In this document: positions 60,301 to 64,000 of the stretch, one piece after another | Numbering within the stretch: position 1 is the first letter of the stretch | Layout of the letters: each line of letters starts with the position of its first letter | NCBI GenBank assembly: GCA_963576725.1 | Contig: OY755243.1 | Span: forward strand, 79,610,417-79,674,416 | Direction of reading: 5' to 3' | DNA from: Azorinus chamasolen | Lineage: Eukaryota; Mollusca; Bivalvia; Cardiida; Solecurtidae | DNA: 64,000 nt | Program-made: the position numbers and the translations under genes | The notes under the pieces: model-generated | The model's input: the letters and a program-made list of their open reading frames with translations, nothing else | The model's database searches: none | Told to the model about the DNA's origin: nothing

Positions 60301-60475
60301 TATAATTGTGAGTCTAAACCTGTAAAGAATACTCTAAATATAAGCCTGAGTCTAAACCTGTGTACAACGACCACTAAATATAATTGTGAGTCTAAACCTG
60401 TGTACAACGACCACTAAATATAATTGTGAGTCTAAACCTGTAAAACGACCTCTAAATATGTCTGAGTCTAAACCT
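60300..60475 (+). repeat. Tandem repeat (~44 bp unit)
   Basis: About four units of aatataattgtgagtctaaa cctgtgtacaacgaccacta with length variants (38-44 bp). The unit resembles TA-type end sequence. Confidence 0.75.
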
Positions 60476-60552
60476 GTCCTGCATGAGCCGTCTGGTCTGG
60501 ATCTACTATGTTTGTATATATACGTGAAAATGGGTTTATATGAAGGAAAGGG

Positions 60553-60802
60553 TTAACCCTTCGCTTGCTATTCATGTCAATATACCTACCTGTACATTGT
60601 GAAGACCCAGATGAGACAGCTCCTGCAGGAGCTGTCTCATCAGGGTCTGCACTATTTACAAGTTGACTGTGCAACCAGTGAACTCCACAGCAGTGATTGC
60701 ACAGCAAAATACTTGTACACAGTGAAGATATATGTAATTATACAACAGGACATGGGTAAAGAAGGAGAAATGTATTTTAAAATTCAGCAAGAGAATGGTT
60801 AA
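60553..60802 (-). mobile_element. TTAA-7 MITE sharing a TTAA with the adjoining element
   Basis: TTAACCCTTCGCTTGCT and GCAAGAGAATGGTTAA ends. Apex AGCTCCTGCAGGAGCT. Its first TTAA is also the closing TTAA of the preceding TTAA-2 half (gaaaggGTTAAcccttcgc). Confidence 0.85.
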
Positions 60803-60911
60803 AAGCTTGAATGGACTGGAAGTAAGGTTGCAACATATCAGAGTTTATACAGGAGCTGTTTGATCCAGGTCTACTCTGTTTGCAAATGCGTCAAACGCGT
60901 ATCCATGGATT

Positions 60912-61161
60912 AAAGGGTTTTTCCCTGTTGCATATTAATATAAGAAACAATGACGTCATGAATATTAATAAGATTATTTTTTAAAATGGTATATGAACAT
61001 AGGACATTTTGGCTCAGGCAGAAGATGTAGAATCAGATCTATATTACACCATTAGCAAACAGAGCAGACCCTGATCAGTCGGCTCCTATAGGAGCCGTCT
61101 GATCTGGGTCTACTCTGTTTACTGATGCGTGAACATGCGCTTACATAAGGGAAAGGGTTAA
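60912..61161 (+). mobile_element. TTAA-2/TTAA-3 type MITE
   Basis: Runs from gtttttccctgttgcat to AAGGGAAAGGGTTAA. Hairpin apex GGCTCCTATAGGAGCC beside GATCAG. Confidence 0.7.
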
Positions 61162-61483
61162 GAAGAAACCAGTCCCACAGCATGTATTAAAATGAATGAA
61201 TTAAAATGCTACCTTGTAACTTTAACCAGAAAACAATATTTCTAAATCTAAATATAAGACCGTTTTGCTGAGTCTCAGTGTCTCACAAAGAAGAAAACTC
61301 AGAAGTAGCGAATCGAGCAGACGACAAAGTTTGTAGATGACAGTATTTGGCAGCTCAATGCGAATGAATCTTTGATAAACTTTAAATGGAATATCGACAT
61401 ATTTGACACTTTGCTAGAGTGTTTGCATATTTGTCTATTTTGGGAAAAACAAAGCCCTGAGTGCAAGGAACGTAGCAAACATA

Positions 61484-61687
61484 CAGTAAACGCTCTCTAT
61501 AACGGCCACTAAATTGTGTTAATTAGTCGGTGTTTAGGGCAGGCGGCTGCTTAAAGCAAGGTGAAAGTAAAACAGAACGCTCCTATAGAAGCGTTCTGTT
61601 TTACTTTCACCTTGCTTTAAGCAGCCACCTGCCTTTAGTACAAAATACTTGATGTGAATTAGAGGCCGTTATAGAGAGGTTTTACTG
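61484..61687 (+). mobile_element. TA-1 MITE
   Basis: CAGTAAACGCTCTCTATAAC and GTTATAGAGAGGTTTTACTG. Apex CGCTCCTATAGAAGCG. Confidence 0.85.
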
Positions 61688-61891
61688 TGAATGGTGTTTT
61701 CAGTTATGCTTGAATTGTTATACATTCCATGCAACGTACGCAGAGCATTGCATAACAGCAAACAATGTTAAATCAGATCAGTCGTTGTACATGCATAAAG
61801 TGTCCAGTAAGGATCTACACAGTGTGTCACTCGACAGAAATAACATTTCTTCCTAAATACCATTGCAAATGGAACGGCCCAGTTCTTGTTA

Positions 61892-62094
61892 CAGTAAAAC
61901 CTCTCTATAACGTCCACTAAATTACATCAACTATTTTGTGTTAAAGGCAGGTGGCTGCTTAAAGCAAGGTAAAGGTAAAATAGAACGCTCCTATAGGAGC
62001 GTTCTGTTTTACTTTCATCTTGCTTTAAGCAGCCACCTGCCCTAAACACGACTAATTAACACAATTTAGTGGCCGTTATAGAGAGGTTCTACTG
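61892..62094 (+). mobile_element. TA-1 MITE (nested)
   Basis: TA-flanked CAGTAAAACCTCTCTATAAC and its inverse. Apex CGCTCCTATAGGAGCG. The host's right arm shows the uninterrupted ttgTAacaag site. Confidence 0.9.
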
Positions 62095-62160
62095 TACAAC
62101 GCGAGATATGCCAGAATCCTTTGCAAACTGAATGGTCAAAGTGGAATGGTCTATAATCAT

Positions 62161-62417
62161 TTAACCCTTTGCTCTATGAATATCCATGTAAGAAATAATG
62201 GACCATGTATCCATGTAAAAAATAATGGACCATGAATATCCATGTAAGAAATAATGGACGCCATGGATATCATTTATATAATGGCATATGCATACAGGAA
62301 ATGCTGGCCATGGAAAAACTATGAAGACCAAACATTGCCTGTGTCATTATAAAAAATCTTATAAATATTCATGATGTCATTATTTCTTACATGAATATTC
62401 ATGGAGCAAAGGGTTAA
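62161..62417 (+). mobile_element. TTAA-3 MITE (nested)
   Basis: TTAACCCTTTGCTCTATG and CATGGAGCAAAGGGTTAA. It has three copies of catgtaagaaataatggac in tandem and lacks the usual apex hairpin. Confidence 0.85.
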
Positions 62418-62946
62418 ATGATTATAGATCATTCCTCTTTAGGATATTCAGTTTGCAAAGGATTTGGGCATCTCTCGCGTTGTAACAAGAACTGGGCCAT
62501 TACTAATGACTAATATTCAATAAGAGTTCACAAAGTCCCCCCTATAACACCCCACTCACCACCGTCCCCCTTACATACCCGCCCACCTCAACCCCTTTCC
62601 CAGCCCCAACCCCAACCTATGACACTCCATACTCGTCTTCTACTATTACTTGTACAGAGCTATTGACGTGACAAAATACCTCATTAGCATTACTAATTAT
62701 ATAATGCGTTCACTGTAAATTATTCACCCTAGAGCTGAGTGAGTGAAGGAATCCTGTCATACGGTAAAACTATAATTAATAAGTTATACCCGTCTCTCAT
62801 GCCTAGGGGAGTGTTCAAGCTTTATAAAAAACAATTCTTAAAAACAAAAGTGTACAGCATTTGATTATCGATTCATTAGTTGCAAAATTGCCTACGACTA
62901 CATTTTTAAAGATCTGCAATTCCCGGTAGACTTGCTGGACAATATA

Positions 62947-63269
62947 CGGTTGAACTTCGATAACTCGAACTTGAAGGGACCATACAAATTAGTCCGAGAT
63001 AACAGAAGTTCGAGTCATCCGATTTCTAATCTGAACAATTTCTCAAGGCCACAGCTTAGTACAGGTCTAAAGTAATGCTGAAAGCTCCTGTACGAGCCTT
63101 CAGCATTACTTTAGACATGTATTAAGCTATATATCACACGTGTTTCCAGATATCTGTAGCGATACATTTTAGAGCAATTCTGTATTGCAAGTTTTGGAAG
63201 GATTGAACTTTCTGTTCGAGTTATCTCGAAGTTCTAGTTATCCGAGTTCGAGATATCGAAGTTCAACTG
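62947..63269 (+). mobile_element. TA-4 (pogo-like) MITE
   Basis: TA-flanked CGGTTGAACTTCGATAAC and GATATCGAAGTTCAACTG. Inner hairpin gtctaaagtaatgctgaaag with apex GCTCCTGTACGAGC. Confidence 0.85.
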
Positions 63270-63526
63270 TATATTTATACACTATTATGTAACCCTTTAA
63301 GAACTGGAACAAAGTTGGAAATAGTGTAGATCCATATCAATAGGCTCCCGAGGAAATCCTTTGATCAGGGTCTGCACTGTTTATCATAAAATAATCATTT
63401 TCTTCCGTGATAATTTTAATACAACGTTTCGTTTAATTAATATTCAGAAAAAGAGGAACAAGTTTATAGTACTCAGATAAGCAAAGCTACAGATAAAGGT
63501 GCGATCCCAAATACTAAAATCGTCAT

Positions 63527-63640
63527 CTCTCTACCAAACCCTTTACTGTCACCACTCTTTATAATTGTCTGGAAGAGACGAAGAGGCGATTCCAAAGAGT
63601 GGTGACAGTAAAGGGTTTGGTGGAGAAATAAAGGAGATAT
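63527..63640. repeat. 'CCACTCTTTA' hairpin
   Basis: accaaaccctttactgtcac / gtgacagtaaagggtttggt arms. Same family as 5815-5885. Confidence 0.7.
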
Positions 63641-63712
63641 TCTGGAAAGTGTTTAATACATTCTCTCAAAAGAACGCATTTTGGCGCCCTTGTAGAAGTC
63701 ATTTTGAAACCA

Positions 63713-63835
63713 TTGTGAAACAAGAGGGCCAGAATGGCCCTGACATCGCTCACCAGACAATCAGGAAAGAAGATTTTCAAAGATTTCACTATATGTTTCT
63801 ATAGAAAACTAGCCGACCCTGGGGTGGGGCAAATT
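63713..63835 (-). repeat. Dispersed bivalve repeat, 3' fragment
   Basis: caagagggccagaatggccc ... tttctatagaaaactagcc matches the 3' end of 45655-46156. It is joined to a TTAA-1 fragment (gaaaccattgtga) at 63713. Confidence 0.65.
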
Positions 63836-63944
63836 TCAATTCAGAAAGAATAAATTAATCTATACTTATGTTCAAAATTTCAGATATTTTCATTACGTCT
63901 TCATGAGTTCATATTATTATTCATATCTTAAGATTGATGTACTT

Positions 63945-64000
63945 TTAACCCTTCCCCTGTACTATGTTTATTCAAAATTTCAATACCTAGTGAATATTCA
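63945..64000 (+). mobile_element. TTAA-2 MITE, cut by the window edge
   Basis: TTAACCCTTCCCCTGTACTA and the following ttcaatacctagtgaatatt are the left end of the family. Confidence 0.7.

Larger units (their letters stand above)
61876..62500. mobile_element. Foldback element holding two nested MITEs
   Basis: ggcccagttcttgtta / taacaagaactgggcc at the edges, then cgcgagata...cctttgcaaactgaat inverted on the far side. A TA-1 copy splits the left arm and a TTAA-3 copy sits at the exact centre. Confidence 0.8.
53683..64000. other. Upstream intergenic region, MITE-rich, no gene seen
   Basis: No exon with family features on either strand. Stretches with no recognised repeat include 53960-54320, 55405-56045, 58300-58545, 58931-59365, 61162-61480 and 62501-62946. 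A promoter for the minus-strand gene should lie at the left end, but no core element is recognisable. Confidence 0.55.

Overview
The window looks like nuclear DNA of a bivalve mollusc. The gene it carries has many short phase-1 exons, and most of the sequence is made of small inverted-repeat transposons, tRNA-derived SINEs, and elements built like the bivalve 'pearl' family (tandem ~150 bp units plus an ACGG/ACAG microsatellite). There is no operon-like coding.

One gene family is present, twice. A complete copy lies on the minus strand (53682 down to 31634). I reconstruct 12 coding exons and 587 residues: signal peptide, one EGF-like repeat, an F-type-lectin-like (FTP) domain split over two exons, seven more 8-cysteine EGF-like repeats, one membrane helix and a short acidic tail. 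Only the last five exons of a second copy are present, on the plus strand (20-6579); its 5' part lies beyond the left edge. The two copies point at each other.

They belong to a large inverted duplication. The left arm is 1 to ~15912, the right arm ~18421 to ~46520, with a 2.5 kb single-copy spacer. The inner ~5.4 kb of the arms keeps exact mirror register (coordinates sum to 34334). Further out there are arm-specific insertions. In the left arm these are a pearl-like element (701-1703), a TTAA element (2264) and a TA element (4865-5225). In the right arm they are a 3.2 kb TIR element (26325-29518), a 0.67 kb piece with a pipsqueak-type HTH exon (29836-30507), a 9.1 kb foldback element (35290-44431) and a 0.5 kb bivalve repeat (45655-46156). 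Each arm serves as the empty-site control of the other. The inner breakpoint falls at the hairpin of a MITE.

The rest is MITEs. I use local names. TTAA-target families with CC/CCC ends (piggyBac-like): TTAA-1 (CCCATTCCCTCATA), TTAA-2 (CCCTTTCCCTGTTC / CCCTTTCCCTCATA), TTAA-3 (CCCTTTGCTCCATG), TTAA-4 (CCCATTTGCTCCCA), TTAA-5 (CCTTAGCCTGCAAT), TTAA-6 (CCCTTTCGGCGCC), TTAA-7 (CCCTTCGCTTGCTG). TA-target families with CAG ends (Tc1/mariner/pogo-like): TA-1 (CAGTAAAACCTCTCTA), TA-2 (CAGTARAACCCCTCTAAA), TA-3 (CAGTAGGATCCCTCTAG), TA-4 (CAGTTGAACTTCGATA), TA-5 (CAGTGCTCCCTCCCTA), TA-6 (CAGAAGTATCTCGATTA). Although their ends differ, many carry an inner hairpin with the same apex, GCTCC-(TATA-like)-GGAGC, often beside GATCAGAC or GATGAGAC. 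This shared module across two target-site classes, together with the 9.1 kb foldback element, is the most unusual content. From 53.7 kb to the right edge I see no gene, only nested MITEs and long hairpins.
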